Below, one piece after another: positions 1 to 12,000 of a stretch of DNA of 64,000 nucleotides. The number at the start of each line of letters is the position of its first letter. The first letter of the stretch is position 1. This DNA comes from Physella acuta (lineage: Eukaryota > Mollusca > Gastropoda > Physidae). The position numbers were made by a program, and so were the translations under genes. The stretch covers positions 1-64,000 of the forward strand of contig NW_026731579.1 in assembly GCF_028476545.1 (NCBI RefSeq), in the 5' to 3' direction. The notes under the pieces are model-generated. The model made no database searches, was not told the origin of the DNA, and saw only the letters and a list, made by a program, of their open reading frames with translations.

Positions 1-7
1 GTACGTT

Positions 8-3000
8 ATGTTAGTTTGTCTGGGTCTGGTGGAGGTCACCCAGGCATACAGCAGTGGGGCGCCAGAAGGGGCGTGTGGCACCCTGATGCCCGGCCACGGC
101 GTCCCCGCACAAACCTCACAGCCCCCCTTCAAGGTCACCACAACAAAAACAAATGTTGCCCCTGGTGAACAAATAGAAGGTGAGTCACGTGGTGGGGAGG
201 TTGTGTGGTGGGGAGGTTGTGTGGTGGGGAGGTTGTATGTTGTGGAGGTTGTGTGGTGGGGAGGTGGGGAGGTTGTGTGGTGTGAAGGTTGTGTGGTGGG
301 GTGGTTGTGTGGTGGGGAGGTGGGGAGGTTGTGTGGGTGGGGAGGTTGTGTGGTGGGGAGGTTGTGTGGTGGGGAGGTTGCGTGGTGGGGATGTTGTGTG
401 TTGGGGAGGTTGTGTGGTGGCGTGTGTGGTGGGGAGGTATTAGGTTGGGGAGGTTGTGTGGTGGGGAGGTTGTGTGGTGGGGAGGTTATTTGGTGGGGAG
501 GTTGTGTGGTGGGGAGGTTGTGTGGTGGCGTATGTGTTGGGAAGGTGTTAGGTTGGGGAGGTTGTGTGGTGGGGAGGTTGTAGGGTGGGGAGGTTGTGTG
601 GTGGGAAGTTAATGTGGCGGGGAGGTTCAATGATAGTGAGGTTACGTAATCGAAAAATTAGGTGACAGGATTTAAACAGACATTGAATGTTGACTTGTTG
701 ATACATTAAACATCATGTAATTCAATTTGTTTTTCCAGTAACAATTAGCGGATCCAGTAATTTCAAAGGATTTTTTCTTCGAGTAAAGCAAGGTGGAAAT
801 TTTATCCCTGGAGAATTCCAGGCTACCCCTCTGGGTCAGCCTAAGTGCGATGTGAGTACCTGATCACCGATGTTTTTGTTTGACTAGACTAGGTCTAGTT
901 CTCTAATTTTTACACCCATCTCAACTGAATCGACCTACACTCAGATTTCACTCTTATTTGTTTGTTTGTCCAGAAACAAGGTCTAACACACATCAGCCCA
1001 GAGCCGAAGACCACGGTCAAGGCCGTGTGGACGGTGCCAGCCAACGTCGCCCCCACCCCTTTACAGTTCGTGTGAGTATTGGTTGCTCCCTCCCCTGGGG
1101 TCAAGGTCACGAGAGAACCACGTCACCATCTTGTTTTTTACTTCCAGATTTCACCTCGTCTCTCAAGTATTCGCTATATATCTAAGATTTCGCCATATCT
1201 ATCATATATTCGAAATGCCTCTCACACATTCCCCACGTCCCTCATATTTTCGAAATGCCCCTCTCATTTTCGCCCCGCCTCTCGTATATTCGCCACGACC
1301 CTCACCTATTCGCCACACCCATCACCAACTTCGCAACGCCCCTCACCTATTCGCCACGCCTCTCACATATTTACCAAGTCCCTCACATATCCACCACGCC
1401 CCTCACATATTCACCACGCCTCTCACCTATTCGCCATCTCCCACATGGCCACGCCCTTTAACTATTCGCCACGCCCCTCACATAATTGCCAAGCCCCTCA
1501 CCTACTCACCACGCCCCTCATATACTCGCCACGCCCCTCACCTACTCGCCACGCCCCTCACCTACTCACCACGCCCCTCACCTACTCACCACGCCCCTCA
1601 CGCCACGCCCCTCACCTACTCGCCACGCCCCTCACCTACTCGCCATCTCCCACAGGGCCACTGTGGTCCAAGAGAAGTCTGTGTTCTGGACACAGATCCC
1701 ATCGGCTGAGATCTCCATTGGTGCGGCAGGACAGACCACGCCCATCATGCCGGGGATGCTAACCACGCCCCGTCTTGGAGGCATGACGACCACGCCCTTC
1801 ATGGCAACGACGCCACGCAAAAACACAGGAGTCAACACCCAGGTGGGACTGACTCTGCTGGTCAGCGCTCTGTTTAGTTTGCTACTGGTAGATGGCTGCC
1901 TCTAGCAGAGCTCTAGACGTCAATCTTTGTTTTAGTTTTATTTTATTTTATATCACGCTCACCGTAACCACAGAGACCTTACTGTAGTGACCTTACTCCT
2001 ACTTTAGGGACTGTACTTTAGGGACCTAATAGAGGAACATTACTAGATTGACCTTACTTTACAGACCTTACTTAACTTTGAATTAGGGACCTTAACATAT
2101 GGACCGTACCTTAGTGGCCCTACTTTAGAGATCTTACTTTACAGACCTTACTTTAGAAATGCTACATTAGGGACCTAACGTTAGTGATATTGCTTGGGGC
2201 TTAACTTTCAGCACTTTACTTTCGAGACTACATAATTTACATATCATAGAGACCTTAGTGACCTAACTTTAGGGACCTTACAGAAATTACTTTAGTGATA
2301 TTACTTTACAGTAATATTAATTTACAGACTTATCTTTGGAGACCTTACTTTACGGTCCTTACTTTACAGACCTTACTTTAGTGACTTTAGCGACCTTACC
2401 ATCTGATTGTATCCACCCCCCCCCCCCCCCCATTACACCCACACACACACACCACCAAAACTATATGGTAGCTCAACTGTGACGTATTTAGTCTACTAAC
2501 TTTTGTAGCCAGATAAATTCAATCCACCTATGTCAATTATTAATTTAGTCTTTTTTTAAACGACGCATGTAATCTTGGAATGGAAATTTGACCAAGTTGG
2601 AATTATTTTAAATCTTAAATTAATTTTTTATGACAAGCTTGTGCGATATTTTTGTTTTGTTTATTGAAATTCAAATGGAAAATAAAATTTCCAACTCTAG
2701 TCAAAACTCCATTCTACGTTTAATTTGTTTCACCATTTGTTCATACTTTTGTTTCCATTTATACCTAAAATTGCTCATATATTTTATCCATATCTTCAAT
2801 AAACAAACAAAAATTGCACAAGCTCTTTTTATTTATTTATTATTATTTGTTGTGAATGGTTGTTTTTTTTCTTTGTGTCGATATGCCACAAACAGTCGAA
2901 GTCTCAAGTTTAAAAAGCTAAAAGGTTCATTAGGCTTACGACTAATAATAGTTAAGCCACGGCATTTGTAGACAAATGGACCGAACTTTTGAGAGTGTCA

Positions 3001-6000
3001 ACGGACATTACAAAGAAAGAATTAGATTACGTCATTAGATGGTAGAATACAGCATCACCAACCTTAATCTTTGAACACGACATTTAGTTGAAAGTGAGCA
3101 GGAATATAGTCATGAAATATGCCCCTCCCCCTCCTCCATAATACCCTCAGTACATGTTACCAGCCAAGTGAGAACCTGGGCATTTTACAGAATTCTGAAA
3201 TGGAGCGGTTGAGTATGGAATAAGTGTTAACTCGTATCCTTGCCTAGGCCTCCCATAGAAGGCCACAGAAGGGAACTAATAGAACTATAGAATAAACCTT
3301 TTCCCTCCAGAAAACGGCCTTACCCTAACCTATTCCCTAACCCTTGCCTTGTACCAGTTGTAGCCCTAACCCTAACTTATCACAGAATCCACATTGTTCA
3401 ATTTGGATTGCTACTTTCGTTTTAACACACCTTATATGGCCTCTTTCCAGTATCGATATGTAACACTTTTCCTAAAGGAGTGCCTAAATAATGCCTGCTG
3501 CTGGGTAAATGGACGGGGGGGGGGGGGGGGGGTATGAATGGGGGTAATAAGGCGGCGATGCGGGGAGGGGGGGGGTAATAGTCCTGCTACAGCGGGTATG
3601 ACAGTAGATGTCCTGGCATCCGTGTGTTAAATAGGTGTAAAACGTAGCTAACACCAGGTGGAGATGGAAAACATTAAAGTAACACACCATCACCAACAGC
3701 TACTAGATCGAATTCTTATAACCTTCTGTGTAGCAGATAAGTAACACAACATCACCAACAGCTACTATATCCGTAGCAGACAGTTACGTATGACTATGAT
3801 GTCTATGTCGTAGCCGGTTTGTATAACTCTAGTGTGAAATTTAGCATTTGATTTATATATAAGAGTAAAATATATCCCCATTAACTGACCCCCCCCCCCC
3901 TCTTTGACTATTCCAACTCTCCAGAACCCCGGGGTGGTGACCGTTGACCCCCAGTGCGGCAAGACCAAGGGCTGCTACCACGACTGCTCCGGTGGGGGAC
4001 CCTGCACCTACGTCATTTCCTGGCTGTATCAGCCGGACACTGTCCACTTCCAGTTCCTCTTCAAGACGCCGTCCACATCTGACCAATGGATATCTCTGGG
4101 CCTGTCACATGACCAGTACATGGTAGGCACGTCACATGTATCTGGCCAATTGTCTGAGTTGATTAGCCCTATATCTAATCGATCATTGAAAATCTTGCAA
4201 TGGTAGGATACTGATACAATGGTAAGGTACCCCAAAGTGTTACAATGGTAAGGTACCCCACACTGATACAATGGTAAGGTACTCCACACTGATACAATGG
4301 TAAGGTACCCCACACTATACAATGGTAAAGTACCCCACACTATACAATGGTAAAGTACCCCACACTGATACAATGGTAAGGCATCCCACAGTGTTACGAT
4401 GGTAAGGTACCCCACACTGATACAATGGTAAGGTACCCCACACTGATACAATGGTAAGGCATCCCACAGTGTTACAATTGTAAGGTACCCCACACTGATA
4501 CAATGGTAAGGTACTCCACACTGATACAATGGTAAGGTATCCCACAGTGTTACAATTGTAAGGTATCCCACAGTGTTACAATTGTAAGGTATCCCACAGT
4601 GTTACAATGGTAGGGTACCTCGCACTGATACAATTGCATGGAAGGTTTGCTTGACTTGTGCAACTATAACTGAAGCAATACAACCTTGCTCTATAACCTC
4701 TAACCATGTCCTATAACCTCAGACCTACTTCCCCCTAACCTTGCCCTATATCCTCTAACAACCCCATGTCATCTAACCTTGACCTCTAACCTTGACCTGT
4801 AACCTCTAACCCCTAACCTTGCCCTGTAACCTCTAACCCCACTGTTCACCTGCCCATCACCAGGGAGACGACAGTGTCATGGAGTGTGTGATGGATGCTG
4901 GCACTGTCCAGGTCAAGACCTCATACAATACGGGCCAGTACAACGACTACCCTGATGACGTAGGTCGTGGGCGTGGCTAACTAGGCATTCTTTTCACACT
5001 TCAATCATAATGAGCTAATTAAATCACTCTCATCTCACTCAATCATAATGAGCTAATTTAATCACTCTCATCTCACTCAATCATAATTAGCTCATTAAGT
5101 CACTACAATCTCACTCAATCATAATTAGCTCATTAAGTCACTACAATCTCACTCAATCATAATTAGCTCATTAAGTCACTACAATCTCACTCAATCATAA
5201 TGAGCTAATTAAGTTAGTTCAATCTCACTCAATCATAATGAGCTAATTAAGTTAGTCCAATCTCACTCAATCATAATGAGCTAATTAAGTTAGTTCAATC
5301 TCACTCAATCATAATGAGCTAATTAAGTTAGTCCAATCTCACTCAATCATAATTAGCTAAATAGGTCACTCCCATACCACTAATCATTCGCGGCTATTTT
5401 ACCCACACTTTAACCCGTACGTGGGTCTATAGGGGGGGGGTCGAACTAATAGAGGGGGGGGGGTCGGGGACATTCGAGATTTTATTAGCTGCATGTACAA
5501 ATAGGCTTAATAAAATGTAGGTAAACTGTTCCATGGTTTGACCTTTGACCTTCCAGAAACATGCAGGCATACACAACGCTGAGGGGTCAGTACGAGACGG
5601 GGTCATTGAGTGCAGCTTTGACCGTAAGACGCAGTACCCCCGGGAGCCCAAGGTCTACGACCTGAGTAAATCTTATTACCTGATGGTCGCATACGGTGAG
5701 GCTGTCTCAGGTGAGTGTCTCAGGTGATTCTAGGGGAGGCTGTCTCAGGTGAGTCTATGCTGTCTCAGGTGAGTCTATGTGAGGCTGTCTCAGGTGAGTC
5801 TAGGTGAGGTTGTCTCAGGTGAGTCTAGGTGAGACTGTCTCAGGTGAGTCTAGGTAAGACTGTCTCAGGTGAGTCTAGGTGAGGTTGTCTCAGGTGAGTC
5901 TAGGTGAGACTGTCTCAGGTGAGTCTAGGTGAGACTGTCTCAGGTGAGTCTAGGTGAGGCTGTCTCAGGTGAGTTTAGGTGAGGTTGTCTCAGGTGAGTC

Positions 6001-9000
6001 TAGGTGAGGCTGTCTCAGGTGAGTCTAGGTGAGACTGCCTCAAGTGAGTCTAGGTGAGACTGTCTCAGGTGAGGCTGTCTCGGGTGAGTCTAGGTGAAAC
6101 TGTCTCAGGTGAGTCTAGATGAGGCTGTCTCCGGTGAGTCTAGGTGAGACTGTCTAAGGTGAGTCTAGGTGAGACAGTCTCAGGTGAGTCTATGCTGTCT
6201 CAGGGGAGTCTATGTGAGACTGTTTCAGGTGAGTCTAGGTGAGACTGTCTCAGGTGAGTCTAGGAGAGGCTGTCTCAGGTGAGTCTATGCTGTCTAAGGT
6301 GAGTCTAGGTGTGGCTGTCTCAGGTGAGTCTATGCTGTCTAAGGTGAGTCTAGGTGTGGCTGTCTCAGGTGAGTCTATGTGAGGCTGTCTCAGGTGAGTC
6401 TAGGTGAGGCTGTCTCAGGTGAGTCTAGGTGAGGCTGTCTCAGGTGAGTCTAGGTGAGGCTGTCTCAGGTGAGTCTAGGTGAGGCTGTCTCAGGTGTCTA
6501 GGTGAGGCTGTCTCAGGTGAGTCTAGGTGAGACTGTCTCAGGTGAGTTTATGTGAGGCTTTTGGCTACGCCTAGCTAAAGCTGTGTGACACATAACTTAC
6601 CCATAACGTATGTTTCAGGTAACAAATTCCCCACGAAAAGTTACCCAAAACTTGTATTTCAGGTAACAAATTCCCCCACTCCTACGAAATGTTACCCAAA
6701 ACTTTTATTTCAGGTAACAAATTCCCCCACTCCTACGAAAAGTTACCCAAAGTCTCCTCAGAGAAAATCAGTTTCCAGTCAATCGGGAGTGTAAAGGGCG
6801 GGGCCGGGCCGGTCTATCCCATGGTCAAAGCTCACGGTAAGATTTGTTAACAATTTGGTCAAATCTCATGGTAAGGGTTGTTAACATTTTAGTCAAATCT
6901 CATGGTAAGGTTTGTTAACATTTTGGTCAAATTTCACGGTAAGATTTGTTAACATTTTGGTCAAATTTCATGGTAAGGGTTGTTAACATTTTGGTCAAAG
7001 CTCACGGTAAGATTTGTTAACAATTTGGTCAATTCTCATGGTAAAGGCTTTAACATTTTCTTTCTCGGTTTTGGGATTTAAATTAAGGGTCAGGGTTTTA
7101 AATTTAGACTAACCTCTTAACATCACAATAAAGTTAAAATTTAAGTCAAAGCTGTTTTTTGTGGATGATATCAAAACTGTATCTTCTACTTTTAACGAAT
7201 TTTGAAAACTAAAATTGGATTAGAAATAGGAAGACTAAATTCATCGTAAATGGAAATTAAAAAAGAAAACACATTTCCACCAGAAAAAATTGTATTTATC
7301 AGCAGGAATAAATCAGTTTACTATCTCTGTGTGTAAAATCTAAGTTTATTTTAATGACTCCGTTTCTGTTCCGATTCTTTTTCCCGCCCTGTTCTGATCC
7401 TATTTTTCTTTCTCTCTTAGTTCTGCTCGTCGTGGTGGTCGCTATCTCCCTCTCCTTGTCTTCAAGTTAGTGCTGGATGCTGGCTCGGCAGGGGAACTAA
7501 CTCTGTGTCTTCAATGAGGGGCGAATACTCTTTTTATAAACGCACCATTTAAATTAGATGGCAACAAAATATATTTCAGGAGCTTTCTCATTATACGTGT
7601 ATAAGCCAAATAATAATTCAAACGTAAAAAAACGATATTATTTAGATACATTTAATTAAATACGCTTTTTTTAAACAATCAATTTTTAAGGGTCTAATTT
7701 GTATATGTAAACCTGAACTGTTGTTTTTTTAATGCAATAAAAGAAAATATTTAGTACAAAAATTATGACATTAAGCCAATTTCATGTGATTAGCTACTAA
7801 GATTTTTTTTGTCTTTAGAAAAAAAATTCCATCAAGTATGTCTTACCTACATCCTGGTTATTTGAATATTTCCATCACTAATACATTCTAAATGCTTTCT
7901 AGATATTTTGATATACAGGTCTATGGTTGATCTGTCGGTATTTTCTAAAGGGAACAAGATTAAGATTTAAACATATTTGGGTTTTTTTCTTCATCATTTT
8001 ATCCCTTTTATAAAGTAGGACTCTATCCTCGTTAAATAATTCTTATTAGTGTCATTAAATTTATTGTCAAGATTTATTTGTCTCGAAGTATTTTGGTCTC
8101 GTTTAAATTATTGTCAAGTTTTATTTATCTCATTATAACTGTTGTTAAGTTTTTTTAGTCTCATAAAACTGTCTCAATCTATTTTTGCAAGAGTATTTTC
8201 CTCCTTCAAAAAACCAAAGAATTTATTGCAATGTATTTTAGTGCATGAAAGATTTGCACAAAATATATTTCTCGCCTTATGAATATTTATTTAAAAACAT
8301 TTAATATTTTCTTTTAATTATGTATTTAAAAGATTGCTTGAAAAATAATCAATAAAGATACAAAATGTATTAGCAAACTTCCATATGTTTTGACTATTGA
8401 TTGCTAATTAATTTAATAACAGTTAATGTATTGTTATATTTTTTGGAAATAGGCGTAATTAGATTTAAATTTAATCTATTGTGAAATGGAAATTATATTT
8501 GCAAATGTAGACACAAGTATTAAAATTATTGATTAAGAACAGACTGTAACACATATTTAAACTACACACAAACTTAAGACATAGATAAGTTAAGGTTTAT
8601 ACTCTCATTAAATATTATAGATCTACATCCGTTTCTTCTTCTCATATTTTTACTTCCTACTTCTATTGCATTTCTTGTTTGTGGGAACTAATCGAAACAA
8701 TTATCATTTTATTTGTATTGGGTGGAAAAAATTCACAATATCTGATAACCCGTGGATGATTCACTATAACATTCACTGTATCTTGGCTCGGTGGAAATAA
8801 AATTCCGGTCTTAATTTTAAATAATTAGCAATTAAGTTAGCTGAGCAGGTTTAGTAATATGACAATAACAATTTAACCTCTTTGTATAATGTATCGATAA
8901 TTGTGAACTAAAAATGGAATGAAAGAGATGTAATATTTTTCTGACGATTCAATTATGATGTAGACACCATGAATTTCTCTAACAAAATGAAAGGAACATT

Positions 9001-12000
9001 TTAAAAACCTTGCCTAACATGACGAAAATTTAAAAATTAACAAAAAACTCACAGCCAGCCATTTTTGACTTTTGCAGGAACGTCCATGACCTTTGCCTGG
9101 ATGTTGTTTGCAAGCTCCGGTCTGTTCATCGCTCGTCACGGCCGCTCCATGTTCAACAACTCCAAACCATACGGGCTGCTAGTGTGGTTTCACGTTAGTG
9201 AACTTTTGTGTGGTGTCACGTTAATTGTCCTTTCTTGTGTGGTTTCACGTCAGTGAACTTGTGTAGTGTCACGTCAGTTGTCTTCTCTTGTGTGTTTCAC
9301 GTCAGTTGTCATGTGTGGTGTCACGTCAGTTGTCTTGTGTGGTGTCACGTCAGTTGTCTTGTGTGGTGTCACGTCAGTGAACTTGTGTCGTGTCACATCA
9401 GCTGTCTTGTGTGATGTCACGTCAGTTGTCTTGTGTGGTGTCACGTCAGTTGTCTTGTGTGGTGTCACGTCATTTGTCTAGTGTGGTGTCACGTCAGTGA
9501 ACTTGTGTAGTGTCACGTCAGTTGTCTTGTGTGGTGTCACGTCATTTGTCTAGTGTGGTGTCACGTCAGTGAACTTGTGTAGTGTCACGTCAGTTGTCTT
9601 GTGTGGTGTCACGTCAGTTGTCTTGTGTGGTTTCACGTTAGTGAACTTTTGTGTGGTGTCACGTCAGTTAACTTTTGTGTGGTGTCACGTCAGTTGTCTG
9701 GTGTGGTGTCACGTCAGTTGTCTGGTGTGGTGTCACGTCAGTTGTCTTGTATGGTGTCACGTCAGTTGTCTTGTGTGGTGTCACGTCAGTTAACTTTTGT
9801 GTGGTGTCACGTCAGTTGTCTTGTGTGGTGTCACGTCAGCTGTCTTGTGTGGTGTCACGTCAGTTGTCTTGTGCGGTGTCACGTCAGTTAACTTTTGTGT
9901 GGTGTCACGTCAGTTGTCTTGTGTGGTGTCACGTCAGTTAACTTTTGTGTGGTGTCACGTCAGTTGTCTGGTGTGGTGTCGCGTCAGTTGTCTTGTATGG
10001 TGTCACGTCAGCTGTCATGTGTGGTGTCACGTCAGTTGTCTTGTGTGGTGTCACGTCAGTTGTCTTGTGTGGTGTCACGTCATTTGTCTTGTGTGGTGTC
10101 ACGTCAGTTGTCTTGTGCGGTGTCACATCAGCTGTCTTGTGTGGTGTCACGTCAGCTGTCTTGTGTGGTGTCACGTCATTTGTCTAGTGTGGTGTCACGT
10201 CAGTTAACTTTTGTGTGGTGTCACGTCAGTTGTCTTGTGTGGTGTCACGTCAGTTGTCTTGTGTGGTGTCACGTCAGTTGTCTAGTGTGGTGTCACGTCA
10301 GTTAACTTTTGTGTGGTGTCACGTCAGTTGTCTTGTGTGGTGTCACGTCAGTTGTCTTGTGTGGTGTCACGTCAGTTGTCGTGTGTGGTGTCACGTCAGT
10401 TGTCGTGTGTGGTGTCACGTCAGTTGTCGTGTGTGGTGTCACGTCAGTTGTCGTGTGTGGTGTCACGTCATTTGTCTAGTGTGGTGTCACGTCAGTTGTC
10501 TTGTGTCGTGTCACATCAGCTGTCTTGTGTGATGTCACGTCATTTGTCTAGTGTGATGTCACGTCAGTTCACTTGTTACACGACATTTTAACTAGCCATC
10601 TCGTTACCTCAGCATTTCCAAATGACCACATTCCCACCTGCATTACACGAATAATTAACTAGCCATGTCGTTAACTCAGCAATTCCAAATGACCACATTC
10701 CCACCTGTATTACACGAATAATTAACTAGCCATCTCGTTATCTCAGCTATTACAATTGAACACATTCATACCTTTATTACACGACATTTTAACTAGCCAT
10801 CTCGTTACTTCAGCAATCACAACACATTCCACCTGTAGACATTTTAACTAGCCATCTCGTTACTTCAGCAATCACAACCCATTCCCACCTGTAGACATTT
10901 TAACTAGCCATCTCGTTACCTCAGCAATCACAACACATTCCCACCTGTAGACATTTTAACTAGCCATATGTTACCTGAGCAGGTCCACCGCTTCTGTATG
11001 ACCACAACATTTTAACTAGCCATCTCGTTACTTCAGCAATCACAACACATTCCCACCTGTAGACATTTAAACTAGCCGTATCCTTACCTGAGCAGGTCCA
11101 CCGCTTCTGTATGACCATGACTGCCCTCTTGACCCTGTTGGGATTTATTTTGGTCTTGGTGGAGTCCAAAGGCTACAGCAAAGTAAGTTTTGTCCTGTAG
11201 ACTTAGAGTAGTGGGTGGAAGATTAACGTGTTTGTTAGGTGGGTGGCAGGTTAACGTAAGTCTTTGTTAGGTGGGTGGCAGATTAACTGTCTTTGTTAGG
11301 TGGGTGGCAGATTAACTGTCTTTGTTAGGTGGGTGGCAGATTAACTGTCTTTGTTAGGTGGGTGGCAGATTAACTGTCTTTGTTAGGTGGGTGGCAGATT
11401 AACTGTCTTTGTTAGGTGGGTGGCAGATTAACTGTCTTTGTTAGGTGGGTGGCAGATTAACACATGTCTTTGTTTAACCGATTGAATTCAGATTTTAAAT
11501 GACTGTTTTAACCCACTAACCTCAAGTTTTAACCGACTGACCATAGATTCCAGATACCCCGTCTGAGAAGAGCTGGTACCGCATGCTACATCCGCCCATA
11601 GGTCTTGTGTTGATCGTCATTACCTTCGTTAATGTAAGTCAACATTGTCATGACTTTTATTATTGTAAGCCGAATTTCTAATGACCTTTGTTAATGTAAG
11701 TTAGCCTTGTCAGTGTCATTTTTTAACGTTATCTTTTCAACATTTCAGAATCTAAAATTAACACGTCCAAATGTCATATTTTAACTTTAACTTGTTAAAA
11801 AATGTCATATATAAACTTTAACGTGTCTAAATGTCATGTTTTAACATAAACACTTCCAAATGTCATATTTTAACATAAACACGTACAAATGTAATATTTT
11901 AATTTTAACTTGTTAAAATGTCATATATGAACTTGAACGTGTCCAAATGTCAAATTTTAACTTTAACTTGTTTAAAATGTCATATTTAGCATGTCCAAAT

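Noticed and set aside
2630-2971. 113-codon hydrophobic frame
   Set aside because: AT-rich intron/3'-UTR sequence; composition is typical of chance frames and no family resemblance was seen.
3308-3380. Internal telomere
   Set aside because: Only a few imperfect CCCTAA units.
9200-10591. Many Cys/Val/His-rich frames
   Set aside because: All arise from the FRRS1 intron minisatellite.
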